A stretch of DNA of 64,000 bases from Chromatiales bacterium (GCA_024762475.1 JANTHJ010000004.1:1-64000); one strand, 5' to 3'; shown: positions 51,466 through 61,824, numbered from the stretch's first letter. Notes: generated by a model from the letters alone, not told the origin. Numbers and translations are program-made.

Positions 51466-52776
51466 ATGAAGACCAGACAGGAGCAGATTGCCGCACTCGA
51501 GAAGGACTGGGCGGAGAATCCGCGTTGGAAGGACGTGACACGTGGTTACACCGCAGAGGATGTGGTGCGCCTGCGCGGCTCGGTGCAGCCGGCATTCACC
51601 TATGCCCGGATTGGTGCAGAACGGCTTTGGGATCTGGTGCGCGGCGGGGCGAACAAGGGCTATGTCAACTGCCTCGGCGCCCTGACCGGCGGCCAGGCAG
51701 TGCAGCAGGCAAAGGCGGGGGTGGAGGCGATCTACCTCTCGGGCTGGCAGGTAGCGGCGGACGCCAACACCTCCGAGACCATGTATCCCGACCAGTCGCT
51801 GTATGCCTACGATTCGGTGCCGACCATGGTGCGCCGCATCAACAATGCCTTCAAACGGGCCGACGAGATCCAGTGGTCGCGGGGCGTCGAACCCGGCGGC
51901 CGGGATTACGTCGATTATTTCCTGCCGATCGTGGCCGATGCCGAGGCCGGCTTCGGTGGCGTCCTCAACGCCTATGAGTTGATGAAGAACATGATCGCCA
52001 GTGGCGCGGCGGGGGTGCATTTCGAGGACCAGCTCGCCGCAGTGAAGAAGTGCGGGCACATGGGCGGCAAGGTGCTGGTGCCCACCCAGGAGGCGGTGCA
52101 GAAGCTGGTGGCCGCGCGCCTCGCCGCCGATGTGATGGGGGTGCCGACCCTGGTACTGGCGCGGACCGATTCAGAGGCAGCGAATCTGATCACCTCCGAT
52201 GTGGACGACTACGATCGGCCCTTCCTCACCGGCGAGCGCACCGCCGAAGGCTTCTACCGGGTGAAGAATGGACTCGAGCAGGCCATCTCCCGGGGCCTCG
52301 CCTATGCGCCCTATGCCGACCTGGTGTGGTGCGAGACCGGTACCCCGGATCTGGGGTTCGCCCGCGAGTTCGCCGAGGCGGTATTGGCGGAGAATCCCAA
52401 TAAGCGCCTGGCCTACAACTGTTCGCCCTCGTTCAACTGGAAGAAGAACCTGGACGAGGTCACTATCGCGCGCTTCCAGGAGGAGCTGTCGGAGATGGGC
52501 TACAAGTACCAGTTCATCACCCTGGCCGGCATCCACAACATGTGGTTCAACATGTTTGACCTCGCCTATGACTACGCCCGCGGCCAGGGGATGAAACATT
52601 ACGTGGAAAAGGTTCAGGAGCCCGAATTTGCCGCCCGCGACAAGGGCTACAGTTTCGTCTCGCACCAGCAGGAGGTAGGCGCCGGTTACTTCGATGATGT
52701 GACTACGGTCATACAGGGCGGTACCTCCTCGGTCACCGCGCTGCAGGGGTCGACCGAAGAGGCCCAGTTCGCCTGA
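51466..52776 (+). CDS. aceA: Isocitrate lyase
   Basis: [41 protein letters not shown]; full length. Confidence 0.97.
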   Translation: MKTRQEQIAALEKDWAENPRWKDVTRGYTAEDVVRLRGSVQPAFTYARIGAERLWDLVRGGANKGYVNCLGALTGGQAVQQAKAGVEAIYLSGWQVAADANTSETMYPDQSLYAYDSVPTMVRRINNAFKRADEIQWSRGVEPGGRDYVDYFLPIVADAEAGFGGVLNAYELMKNMIASGAAGVHFEDQLAAVKKCGHMGGKVLVPTQEAVQKLVAARLAADVMGVPTLVLARTDSEAANLITSDVDDYDRPFLTGERTAEGFYRVKNGLEQAISRGLAYAPYADLVWCETGTPDLGFAREFAEAVLAENPNKRLAYNCSPSFNWKKNLDEVTIARFQEELSEMGYKYQFITLAGIHNMWFNMFDLAYDYARGQGMKHYVEKVQEPEFAARDKGYSFVSHQQEVGAGYFDDVTTVIQGGTSSVTALQGSTEEAQFA

Positions 52777-52789
52777 GGGGGACGCGGCG

Positions 52790-54634
52790 ATGGCGCGCTA
52801 TCTCCTCGGATCCGCATGGCCTGACGTCGCACCGGAGGCGCCGGCGCCGCTATCGGACAGCGACGGCCCCGGGCAGCTGGCTCGGGCGCGTGCCATTGCT
52901 GGGGCCATCCTCGAGGCATTCGACCGTCACTTCCGGATCTTCCGCGAGGTGACGCAGCTGGCGCGGCAACACTTCGTGGAAGGCGACTGGCAGGCGGCCA
53001 GGGAGGCCAGCGCGCGGCGTATCAGCCTGTATGACAAGCGAGTGCGCGAGGCGATCGCGCTGCTGCGTGATCGATACGGCCTGCGCGAGGCGGACCACGC
53101 GCTGTGGCAGGACATCAAGTTCCAGTATCTCGGTCTGCTGTATGGCCACCGGCAGCCGGAGCTGGCCGAGACCTTCTACAACTCGGTCTTCGTTGGGCTG
53201 TTCGATCGGCGCTACTACAACAACGACCATATCTTCGTCCGGCCCGCGGTATCGACCGAGCGGATCGAGGGAGAGGTCCCGGCCTACCGCAGTTACTACC
53301 CGACCCAGGAGGGATGGGGCGTCGTGCTCGACCGCCTGTTGTGCGACATCGATGCCGGCCTGTCCTATGAGAACCGCCGGCGGGATCTGTGCCGTCTGTT
53401 AGGTGCCGTGCGGCAGTTGCCCATGCCCTCGTCCGGCCTGACCCGACACTTCCAGCTCCAGGTGCTGCGTTCGGTCTTCTATCGCAACAAGGCCGCCTAT
53501 GTGGTCGGCAGGGTGATCAATGGCAACGAACGGCACCCATTCGTGTTGCCCTTGCTGAGAACAGACGACGGCCGGGTATGTGTGGATGCGCTGGTCACCG
53601 AATCGGACGATGTCGCCAACGTCTTCAGCTTCGCCCGCGCCTATTTCATGGCCGATTGCGAGGTGCCGTCGGCGGTGGTCCGTTTTCTGTTGTCCTGTCT
53701 GCCAGGGAAGTCGGCGGCCGACCTCTATACGGCCATCGGATTCCACAAGCAGGGCAAGGCGGAGTTCTACCGCGACTTCCTCGACCACCTGCGCAATTCG
53801 AGCGATTGCCTGCGCATAGCGCCGGGGATCGCGGGCATGGTCATGCTGGTGTTCACGCTGCCTTCCTATCCCTATGTCTTCAAGGTGATCCGTGACCGAT
53901 TTCCCTCGGTCAAGCGCACCACCGAGGCAGAGGTCGTGGCCAAGTACCGGTTCGTCAAGCGCCAGGACCGCGTTGGAAGGATGGCCGACACCTGGGAGTT
54001 TTCCCACGCGGCCCTTCCGGTCGACCGGTTCGACCCGGATCTGTTGCAGCAGTTGCTCGAGGCCGCACCGAGCAAGGTCGGCATCGAGGGGGAGCAGGTA
54101 GTGATCCGCCACCTGTTCATCGAGCGGCGGCTCAACCCCTTGAACCTGTTTCTCGAGCAGGCCAGCGAGTCGGCGCTGCGTCGGGCGATGTGCGAATACG
54201 GCAACGCCCTGCGGGAGATTGCAGGGGCGGGAATCTTTCCCGGCGATCTGCTGCTGAAGAACTTCGGCGTGACCCGCCATGGCCGGGTGATCTTCTACGA
54301 CTACGACGAGATCGCGCCCATCGAGGCGTGCCGGTTCCGGCGCATACCCGAGCCGCAAACGCCCGAGCAGGAGATGGCCGCCGAGCCCTGGTATTCGGTG
54401 GCCGAGAACGATGTCTTTCCCGAGGAGTTCGCGACCTTCCTGATGACCGACCGGCGCTGGCGCAGGGCCTTTCTGGAGGCCCATGCGGACCTGTTGCGGG
54501 CCGGGACCTGGCGGGCCATCCAGGCAGCGGTGGCGGTGGGGCATGTGCCGGATGTCTATCCCTATCGCAGCGGGATTCGATTCTCTCCGGGCCTGGCCGA
54601 GAGCGAGGACAGTCGGTCTCGCGTTGCCTCGTGA
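52790..54634 (+). CDS. aceK: Isocitrate dehydrogenase kinase/phosphatase
   Basis: Downstream of aceA; FPYVFKVIRD-type segment YPYVFKVIRDRFPSVKRTTEAEVVAKYRFVKRQDRVGRMADTWEFSH; DYDEI. Confidence 0.95.
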   Translation: MARYLLGSAWPDVAPEAPAPLSDSDGPGQLARARAIAGAILEAFDRHFRIFREVTQLARQHFVEGDWQAAREASARRISLYDKRVREAIALLRDRYGLREADHALWQDIKFQYLGLLYGHRQPELAETFYNSVFVGLFDRRYYNNDHIFVRPAVSTERIEGEVPAYRSYYPTQEGWGVVLDRLLCDIDAGLSYENRRRDLCRLLGAVRQLPMPSSGLTRHFQLQVLRSVFYRNKAAYVVGRVINGNERHPFVLPLLRTDDGRVCVDALVTESDDVANVFSFARAYFMADCEVPSAVVRFLLSCLPGKSAADLYTAIGFHKQGKAEFYRDFLDHLRNSSDCLRIAPGIAGMVMLVFTLPSYPYVFKVIRDRFPSVKRTTEAEVVAKYRFVKRQDRVGRMADTWEFSHAALPVDRFDPDLLQQLLEAAPSKVGIEGEQVVIRHLFIERRLNPLNLFLEQASESALRRAMCEYGNALREIAGAGIFPGDLLLKNFGVTRHGRVIFYDYDEIAPIEACRFRRIPEPQTPEQEMAAEPWYSVAENDVFPEEFATFLMTDRRWRRAFLEAHADLLRAGTWRAIQAAVAVGHVPDVYPYRSGIRFSPGLAESEDSRSRVAS

Positions 54635-54674
54635 ACCTCTCCCTGCGTATCCGAGTGCAGGGTTGACAGCCTAA

Positions 54675-54873
54675 GGAACCTCTGATCAATTCATGGCACG
54701 GCATCTTGCGGCGCCAGATCGCCCATTTCTGCGTTGCGAATCTTCGCAATAGCCGGCTACAAGGTGAATCGCGAAGCGAGAGAGGGTCCGCTGGGGGATT
54801 ACGTGCGATTCGCGCCTCGAACTGGACGATTTCTCATCACAATCTGCTCGCGCCAGAATTAATCAGGGCCTCC
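54675..54873. mobile_element. MITE-like family 1, copy 3 (199 bp) with CTAA duplication
   Basis: Ends ggaacctctgatcaattc / gaattaatcagggcctcc; CTAA at 54671-54674 and 54874-54877; interior near-identical to 28875-29074. Confidence 0.87.
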
Positions 54874-54877
54874 CTAA

Positions 54878-55008
54878 GGAAGGTCTGAAAAACTCGATTT
54901 TTTACCTCCCGCGCTTGCGGGGGAGGCCAGGAGGGGGAGTCCAAACAATGGCTTGCCCCCCTCCTAACCTCCCCCCGCAAGCGGGGGGAGGGATTAATCA
55001 GATATTCC
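54878..55008. mobile_element. Second inverted-repeat element abutting family 1 copy 3
   Basis: ggaaggtctgaaaaactc ... gattaatcagatattcc; interior has cctcccgcgcttgcgggggagg and cctccccccgcaagcggggggagg hairpins. Confidence 0.6.
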
Positions 55009-55121
55009 CTATCAAATAAATCAGCTCGATCGACCCATAGGCACGGTCGATGCCGTGTGCGGCCACCTTGTGGCAGACTCCGCGCCACTTTGGAGTCCCC
55101 CAATTATCTAAGGAGCAAGCC

Positions 55122-55763
55122 ATGCGACTGATTCTCCTCGGCGCACCCGGTGCCGGCAAAGGCACTGTGGCCAAACTACTGACCGACATCGACGGTTCGG
55201 TGCAGATTTCCACCGGTGACATCCTGCGTGCCGCGGTCAAGGAAGGCACCGAGCTCGGCAAGAAGGCCGAGTCCTACATGAAGGCCGGCGACCTGGTGCC
55301 GGACGAGCTGATCATGGACATCATGGGCGAGCGCCTGCTGCAGGACGACTGCAAGGCCGGCTTCCTGCTCGATGGCTTCCCGCGGACCATTCCGCAGGCA
55401 GAGGCATTGAAGGAACTGCTGGCCAAGCTGGGTATCGAGCTCCAGGCGGCGGTCAACCTGAACGTGCCACGCGAGGTGATCCTCGATCGCCTGACCACCC
55501 GCCGTACCTGCGAGGACTGCGGTGCCATCTACAACGTCAAGAGCAATCCGCCCAAGGTGGAGGGCGTCTGCGACAAGTGCGGCGGCAAGGTGGTACAGCG
55601 TGCGGACGAGACCGAAGAGGCCATCTCCAAGCGTCTGGACGTGTTCAACGAGCAGACTGCGCCCCTGGTCGGTTTCTACGACAAGGAAGGTTTGCTGCTG
55701 GACGTGAATGCCACCTCCAGCGACGACGTGGTCAAGACCATTCGCGAGCATCTCGGCGTCTGA
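55122..55763 (+). CDS. adk: Adenylate kinase with Cys4 zinc-type LID
   Basis: MRLILLGAPGAGKGTVAKLL...[12 protein letters not shown]...TTRRTCEDCGAIYN...CDKCGGKVVQRADETEEAI. Confidence 0.93.
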   Translation: MRLILLGAPGAGKGTVAKLLTDIDGSVQISTGDILRAAVKEGTELGKKAESYMKAGDLVPDELIMDIMGERLLQDDCKAGFLLDGFPRTIPQAEALKELLAKLGIELQAAVNLNVPREVILDRLTTRRTCEDCGAIYNVKSNPPKVEGVCDKCGGKVVQRADETEEAISKRLDVFNEQTAPLVGFYDKEGLLLDVNATSSDDVVKTIREHLGV

Positions 55764-55790
55764 TCCGACGTACTTGCCTAGCCTGAGTCA

Positions 55791-55815
55791 GAAAGCCCGG
55801 CCTGCCGGGCTTTCT
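55791..55815 (+). terminator. Intrinsic terminator after first adk
   Basis: gaaagcccggcctgccgggctttc hairpin, weak T tract. Confidence 0.6.
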
Positions 55816-55824
55816 GCGTTATGG

Positions 55825-56031
55825 CGCCCGATAAAACACCTCGATTCCGCTATTGGCACAAGAGACGTAGCCCGTAGCCTGGATGGAGGCCGCAGGCCGA
55901 AATCCGGGAAAGTGGCGAGATAACCTGGATTCCGCTGTGGCTTCATCCAGGCTACGCCAGTGAGACCGCCAAAAGCACAAAGTCGCATTTTGCCGCCTGA
56001 TAAAAAACCTCGATTCCGCTATTCGCACAAG
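55825..56031. repeat. Direct-repeat pair flanking a palindromic repeat, between the two adk genes
   Basis: cgcccgataaaacacctcgattccgctattggcacaag (55825-55862) and ccgcctgataaaaaacctcgattccgctattcgcacaag (55993-56031). Confidence 0.7.
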
Positions 56032-56075
56032 CTTTTTGTGCCATTACCGCCGGGGGTGGCATGCTAAGGCGTTGA

Positions 56076-56753
<678 letters not shown>

Positions 56754-56819
56754 GCGGGCGGCCTGAGGGGCCTTTCTGCTATGCTAAGCGCTTGTTTTAA
56801 GCATTGCAGGAGGCCTCGC

Positions 56820-57203
56820 ATGGCCGTCGTTGATCTGAATGAAGAGAATTTCGAAAAGACCATCACGGAAAACGATTTTGTGATCGTCGATTTCTGGGCA
56901 CCTTGGTGCGCCCCTTGCCGTTCCTTCGCGCCCACCTACGAAAAGGTGTCGGAAGAATTTCCCGATGTCGTGTTCGCCAAGGTGAATACCGAGGAAGAAC
57001 AGGGTATTGCGGCGCACTTCCAGATCCGCTCCATTCCTACCCTGATGATCTTTCGGGAGAAGGTCATCATCTACAGCGAGGCAGGGGCGTTGCCCGAAAC
57101 TGCATTCCGCGAGCTGGTCACCAAGGCCGGTGAACTGGACATGGCCGAGGTACACCGCCAAATCGCTGAGCAACAGCAACAGCAGGGCGATGCCCAGGGC
57201 TAG
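56820..57203 (+). CDS. Thioredoxin-like protein (WCAPC active site)
   Basis: NDFVIVDFWAPWCAPCRSFAPTYEKVSEEFPDVVFAKVNTEEEQGIAAHFQIRSIPTLMIFRE. Confidence 0.92.
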   Translation: MAVVDLNEENFEKTITENDFVIVDFWAPWCAPCRSFAPTYEKVSEEFPDVVFAKVNTEEEQGIAAHFQIRSIPTLMIFREKVIIYSEAGALPETAFRELVTKAGELDMAEVHRQIAEQQQQQGDAQG

Positions 57204-57450
57204 CCCGACTATTTCACCCGGTCGCTGAAGGATGCTGATAAGGCCCTGGCTGCCCGAGATATTCCACGTACATTAGTGGGTAACGAAATGTTACCGGGCC
57301 AACGCTGGACGCGCCCTGGTACCGATCTGGCCGCCCTCGAGCGGTATTTCCTTCCTCATCAATAGGGTGGCTATTGATTCGGTCGGAAATCCGCTCGAGA
57401 ACGCCCATCTCGGCACGATCATCGCGTCCCCGGGTGAAATATCCTGGCCA
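57201..57450. mobile_element. MITE-like family 2, copy B (250 bp)
   Basis: tagcccgactatttcacc ... ggtgaaatatcctggcca; same length and interior as 13591-13840. Confidence 0.83.
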
Positions 57451-57480
57451 GGCCTCTCCTGCGGCTTCGTCCAGTGGTTG

Positions 57481-57507
57481 AAGGCCGGTCCTGTGACCGG
57501 CCTTTTC
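57481..57507 (+). terminator. Intrinsic terminator downstream of thioredoxin-like gene
   Basis: aaggccggtcctgtgaccggcctttt. Confidence 0.75.
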
Positions 57508-57543
57508 CATAGTGGGCCGAGTGAGCCTGTATACTGGCTAATC

Positions 57544-58014
57544 ATGCAACTGTCCTGGCAAAGTTTTCTGTATCGCCTTCTCGACCGGCAACCGACGGTA
57601 GGCCGACTGGTGTCGCTGTGCGAGGAGAACTATGACCTGCTGCTGCGGCTGGCGCCGGAACTGCCCCACATGGAAGGCGACTATCGCGCGCACCTTCCGG
57701 GGCATGCCGATCTGCACCTGAGCATCCTCCAGCGGAGTCGCTACACGACGCTACTCCGCCTCACCTATCTGTTCGAAGACGGCCGCGAGGCGGCAGAGCC
57801 GGACGCCCTGCTGCGGGTCTATCACGATGCCCGGGAGGTAGAGGCGGTGGAACTGCATCAATCCGTGCTGCCTACCGGCAACCTCTATGAGGCCCCTGCG
57901 CTGGCCAACAAGTGGCAGGTGAACTGGTTCATCACCAAGTGGCTGGGATTCTGTGTCTCGCTCGATTATCGGTTCGAGACCCTGACCGAGGAACCGGCCG
58001 AGGCGCTGAGCTGA
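57544..58014 (+). CDS. DUF1249 (YqiB-like) family protein
   Basis: FLYRLLDRQPTVGRLVSLCEENYDLLLRLAPEL...DLHLSILQRSRYTTLLRLTYLF...RVYHDAREVEA. Confidence 0.8.
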   Translation: MQLSWQSFLYRLLDRQPTVGRLVSLCEENYDLLLRLAPELPHMEGDYRAHLPGHADLHLSILQRSRYTTLLRLTYLFEDGREAAEPDALLRVYHDAREVEAVELHQSVLPTGNLYEAPALANKWQVNWFITKWLGFCVSLDYRFETLTEEPAEALS

Positions 58015-58019
58015 GGGGG

Positions 58020-58433
58020 CTAGACCTCGGCTGGCGCCCGCAGCTCCTCGAACTCACGTTGCAAAAGCTCGGGATCATCGAAGTTGAGCTCCACCAGTCG
58101 CCGCAGGCGGCAGGCGTCGTCCAGATCGATGCGGGTGGTGCGCAGGCCGACATTGACGCCATCGGCGCGGCAGACCGCCACCTCCATGCGGATCAGGAAC
58201 TCGGGGTTGTCTCCCAGGGCGATGTCGACGATGCCTGCGCTGCCGACGGCGGGAGCGGGCCTGCCCGACTCGACGGTCATCAGCGCGCCGGCCAGGGAGA
58301 TGTCGAGCAGGCTCCCGGGATAGCTCTTTCCTTCGGCTACCAGCAAAGCGGGGCGGTCGAGAAAGATGCGTTGAAAGCGGCGTCTGTCGGTTTCGGTCAC
58401 GGTTTCGGTCCCTGGTGTCTTACCGTTGATCAT
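58020..58433 (-). CDS. PilZ domain protein
   Basis: MINGKTPGTETVTETDRRRFQRIFLDRPALLVAEGKSYPGSLLDISLAGALMTVE; start chosen inside the 145-aa track ORF because upstream codons are element DNA. Confidence 0.78.
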   Translation of the reverse strand: MINGKTPGTETVTETDRRRFQRIFLDRPALLVAEGKSYPGSLLDISLAGALMTVESGRPAPAVGSAGIVDIALGDNPEFLIRMEVAVCRADGVNVGLRTTRIDLDDACRLRRLVELNFDDPELLQREFEELRAPAEV

Positions 58434-58435
58434 TG

Positions 58436-58709
58436 ACCCGGCAACATAATAGGTCATGTTCAGCCGTGCTGTGCACGTTCAGGGCAAGGCGTCGAAACGC
58501 TGCTGTAGTATTCCTACAGCCGGTTTCGACAACGCAGTCCATGGACGCTCACGGCACGGCCTGTCATTTGATATCAATAAGTCAGGAGCCTCAGGCATCT
58601 TCCCTCTCGGTGTTGCGCGCCTTGCCAAGGGAATAACCCTTACCTGCGGCGCGCGCCTTGAAAGGGAACATGCCTGAGGCTCTGAACATGACCTGTTATG
58701 TTGCCGGGT
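58436..58709. mobile_element. MITE-like element 3 with nested inverted repeats (274 bp)
   Basis: 28-bp ends acccggcaacataataggtcatgttcag / ctgaacatgacctgttatgttgccgggt (1 mismatch); inner repeat gagcctcaggcatcttccct (58586-58605) / agggaacatgcctgaggctc (58663-58682). Confidence 0.8.
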
Positions 58710-58733
58710 TAATAGCTCTAGCGGCAGACGGCC

Positions 58734-60029
58734 TCAGATATTGAGTGCTTGTTCCTGCGGCTTCTGGCGGCGTTCCCTGGGGCGGATGCGCGCGGTCTTC
58801 ACCCGGTTGTCCTGGGTCTGCAGGATATCGATGGGATAGCCGTTGATCAGCAGCGAGGTACCGGGCTCCGGCAGGCTCTGCAGATGTTCGACGATCAGGC
58901 CGTTGAGGGTATTGGGGCCGCCGGTCGGCAGGTCCCAGTGAAGGGTCCGTACCAGGTCGCGCAGGCTGGCTGATCCATCCACCAGGTAGCTTCCGTCCGG
59001 CTGAGGGGTAACGTCCGCCAAGCTGTCCGAGGGATCGGTGGCGAACTCGCCGACGACCTCCTCCAGCAGGTCGGCCATGGTCACCAGTCCCAGGATGTCT
59101 CCGTATTCGTCCACCACCAGTCCGGCACGACGGCGGCTGCGCTGAAAGTTGTGTAGCTGATCGTACAAGGAGGTCCCTTTGGGGATGAAGTAAGGCTTGC
59201 GGATCAGCGCTCGCAGCTCCGCGTGGGTGAGGCCATCGCTGTCCAGGGCCGCCTGCAGAATCTTGCGCGAGTGCAGGAAACCCAGTACATGGTCGATGCT
59301 CCCCTGGTAGACCAGCACCCGGGTGTAAGGGAGTTGCTGCAGTTGTTCCAGAATGGTGCTGATCGGCGCGTCGATATCGATGCCGTCGATCTCGGTACGC
59401 GGCACCATGATGTCCTCGACCTTCACCTTTTCGAGGTCCAGCAGGGCAAGCAGCATCTGCTGGTGTTGCTGGGGGATCATGTTACCCGCCTCGTTGACCA
59501 CCGTGCGCAATTCCTCGCGGCTGAGCACATCGGGGCCGCGATGTTCGGGGTCCACGCCGAACAGGCGCAGCACCGAATTCGCCATCAGATTCACCACCCA
59601 CACCAGCGGGAACAGTGCCCGCTGGAGAGGTGTGTAGATCCACGCAGCGGGAAACGCGAGTCTTTCGGGCTGCAGCGCCGCCAGGGTCTTCGGTGCCACC
59701 TCGGCGAAAATCAACACCACCAGGGTCAGGAGACCGGCCGCGAGCGGGATGGCGCCCTCGCCACCGAGCCGGATCGCAATCAGTGTCGCCAGCGAAGAGG
59801 CAAGGATATTGACGAAATTGTTGCCCAGCAGGATCAGGCCGATCAGGCGGTCGGGCTGGGCGAGCAGCCGCTCCGCCAGGCGCGCGCCTGCGTGCCCATC
59901 GCGCGCCAAGTGCTTCAACCGGTAGCGGTTGAGCGTCATCAGGGCGGTTTCCGAACCGGAGAAAAAGGCCGACAGGGCCAGAAGCAGGATCAGGGCGCCA
60001 AAGAGGGCGCCTAAGGGTATGTCGTGCAA
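58734..60029 (-). CDS. HlyC/CorC (CorB-like) protein: DUF21 membrane domain, CBS pair, transporter-associated domain
   Basis: LSAFFSGSETALMTLNRYRLKHLARDGHAGARLAERLL...VEDIMVPRTEIDGIDID...GLVVDEYGDILGLVTMADLLEEVVGE. Confidence 0.92.
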   Translation of the reverse strand: MHDIPLGALFGALILLLALSAFFSGSETALMTLNRYRLKHLARDGHAGARLAERLLAQPDRLIGLILLGNNFVNILASSLATLIAIRLGGEGAIPLAAGLLTLVVLIFAEVAPKTLAALQPERLAFPAAWIYTPLQRALFPLVWVVNLMANSVLRLFGVDPEHRGPDVLSREELRTVVNEAGNMIPQQHQQMLLALLDLEKVKVEDIMVPRTEIDGIDIDAPISTILEQLQQLPYTRVLVYQGSIDHVLGFLHSRKILQAALDSDGLTHAELRALIRKPYFIPKGTSLYDQLHNFQRSRRRAGLVVDEYGDILGLVTMADLLEEVVGEFATDPSDSLADVTPQPDGSYLVDGSASLRDLVRTLHWDLPTGGPNTLNGLIVEHLQSLPEPGTSLLINGYPIDILQTQDNRVKTARIRPRERRQKPQEQALNI

Positions 60030-60285
60030 GGTGGGGCGCTCGTGTTGCCGATGGGATTTCTTTTAGGGGTTGCTTGCGGTGGTGTCAAGATACCCCGACA
60101 GATAACGGAATACTGCAGAATGACGTATTTTTGACATTCTATCGATCAAGTGTTTAACTCCGGGAAGAAGTGGGTTCTTTCTTTTATGTTCCGACAGTGC
60201 CTGGTTGCGTGGCAGTGGCAGGCGCCTAGGCACAACGCCCGGTATGCGAGCGCGTGGCGGGCGGGGATCAGGATAGGGGGTTAGG

Positions 60286-61752
60286 ATGGCGGATGCGACG
60301 GACATAACCCTGGCGGCGGCCACGGCCTTGCTCGTGATTCCCGAAGAGGAATCTAGAAACTATCTAAAGAACATTTTAGAATTTGTTGATTGTAAAGTAG
60401 AAGTTCCAGATGAACCGGATCGTGTGCAGGCCCTGGTAGGCGCCAGCGCGGATCGTAGCGTGACGGTTTTTATCAGCCCCGCCCTGCCAGCCGATACGCG
60501 CAACGAATGGCTGCGGGCCATCGAACGCTGCGAAGTGCGGCCGGCCCTCGTTCAGGTCAACAGCGGTAGTGGCGACGAGATGCTGGTCAGCGGAGACGTG
60601 ATGACGGTCCTCAGCGTGCCTACCCAACTCGAGTCGGTGATCTCGGTGCTGCATCGCTCCCAGGTCTTTTCCGAGAACCAGCGCCTGGGCGAGGGCGCGC
60701 GCCGGCCGGTGGAGCTGTTTCGCAGCCTTTCCGGCAACAGTCGCGCCACGCGTGCCATCAACCAGATGATCGAGCAGGTAGCCGACAGCGAGGCCACGGT
60801 GCTGATCCTGGGAGAGTCCGGTACCGGCAAGGAAGTGGTGGCGCGCAAGCTGCACTACCACTCCAAGCGGCGTGGCAAGCCGTTCGTACCGGTCAACTGC
60901 GGCGCCATTCCCGGCGATCTGCTCGAGAGCGAGCTGTTCGGTCACGAAAAGGGGGCCTTCACCGGTGCCATCTCGGCCCGCCAGGGGCGCTTTGAGATGG
61001 CAGAGGGGGGCACCCTGTTTCTCGACGAAATCGGCGACATGAGTATGCATATGCAGGTGAAGCTGCTGCGCGTACTGCAGGAACGCACCTTTGAGCGGGT
61101 CGGCAGCAACAAGACCATCCAATGCAATGTGCGGATCATCGCGGCAACCCACCGGGATCTGGAACAGTCCATTCGCGACGGCAAGTTCCGCGAAGACCTG
61201 TTCTATCGCCTCAACGTCTTTCCCATCGAGGTGCCGCCGCTGCGCGAGCGCATCGAGGACATCCCGGTGCTGGTGGCCGATCTTATCGCCCGGATCGAGC
61301 ATGAGAAACGCGGTTCGGTGCGCCTGACGCCGGCGGCGGTCACCGCCCTGACCCACTACAGCTGGCCCGGCAATGTGCGCGAGCTGGCCAACCTGATGGA
61401 GCGCCTGGCGATCCTCTATCCCTATGGGGTGGTGGACGTGGCCGATCTGCCGGAGAAGTTCCGTGCGGGGATCCAGCTGCCGCCACAGGGCAGTGTGCCC
61501 GACGAGGAGTTGCCCCAGGTCACCGTAGCGGGCACCGAGCCGGGGACGGTGACCACGGTGCCGCGGTTGCCGCCCGAGGGCATCGATCTCAAGGCCTACC
61601 TCGCGGATGTGGAGCAGAGTCTGATCCGGCAGGCCCTTGAAGAGTCCGACGGCGTGGTCGCGCATGCGGCCAAGAAGCTGCAGATGCGGCGCACCACGCT
61701 GGTGGAAAAGCTGCGCAAGTACGGCATGCAACGTGCCAACGAGATGGCGTAG
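60286..61752 (+). CDS. fleQ: Sigma-54-dependent flagellar master regulator FleQ
   Basis: AAA+ [25 protein letters not shown]-terminal HTH; upstream of a FleS/FleR-type pair. Confidence 0.88.
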   Translation: MADATDITLAAATALLVIPEEESRNYLKNILEFVDCKVEVPDEPDRVQALVGASADRSVTVFISPALPADTRNEWLRAIERCEVRPALVQVNSGSGDEMLVSGDVMTVLSVPTQLESVISVLHRSQVFSENQRLGEGARRPVELFRSLSGNSRATRAINQMIEQVADSEATVLILGESGTGKEVVARKLHYHSKRRGKPFVPVNCGAIPGDLLESELFGHEKGAFTGAISARQGRFEMAEGGTLFLDEIGDMSMHMQVKLLRVLQERTFERVGSNKTIQCNVRIIAATHRDLEQSIRDGKFREDLFYRLNVFPIEVPPLRERIEDIPVLVADLIARIEHEKRGSVRLTPAAVTALTHYSWPGNVRELANLMERLAILYPYGVVDVADLPEKFRAGIQLPPQGSVPDEELPQVTVAGTEPGTVTTVPRLPPEGIDLKAYLADVEQSLIRQALEESDGVVAHAAKKLQMRRTTLVEKLRKYGMQRANEMA

Positions 61753-61824
61753 CGGCGCGTCGGAGTCTTGACTCTGTTGTTCGGTGGATTTTGTAACCCA
61801 CTGAAATGAAACACAAAGCAATTT

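Noticed and set aside
54900-54995. CRISPR-like pair cctcccgcgcttgcgggggagg / cctccccccgcaagcggggggagg
   Set aside because: Only two units, self-complementary, bounded by transposon-like ends; better explained as hairpins inside a MITE-like element.
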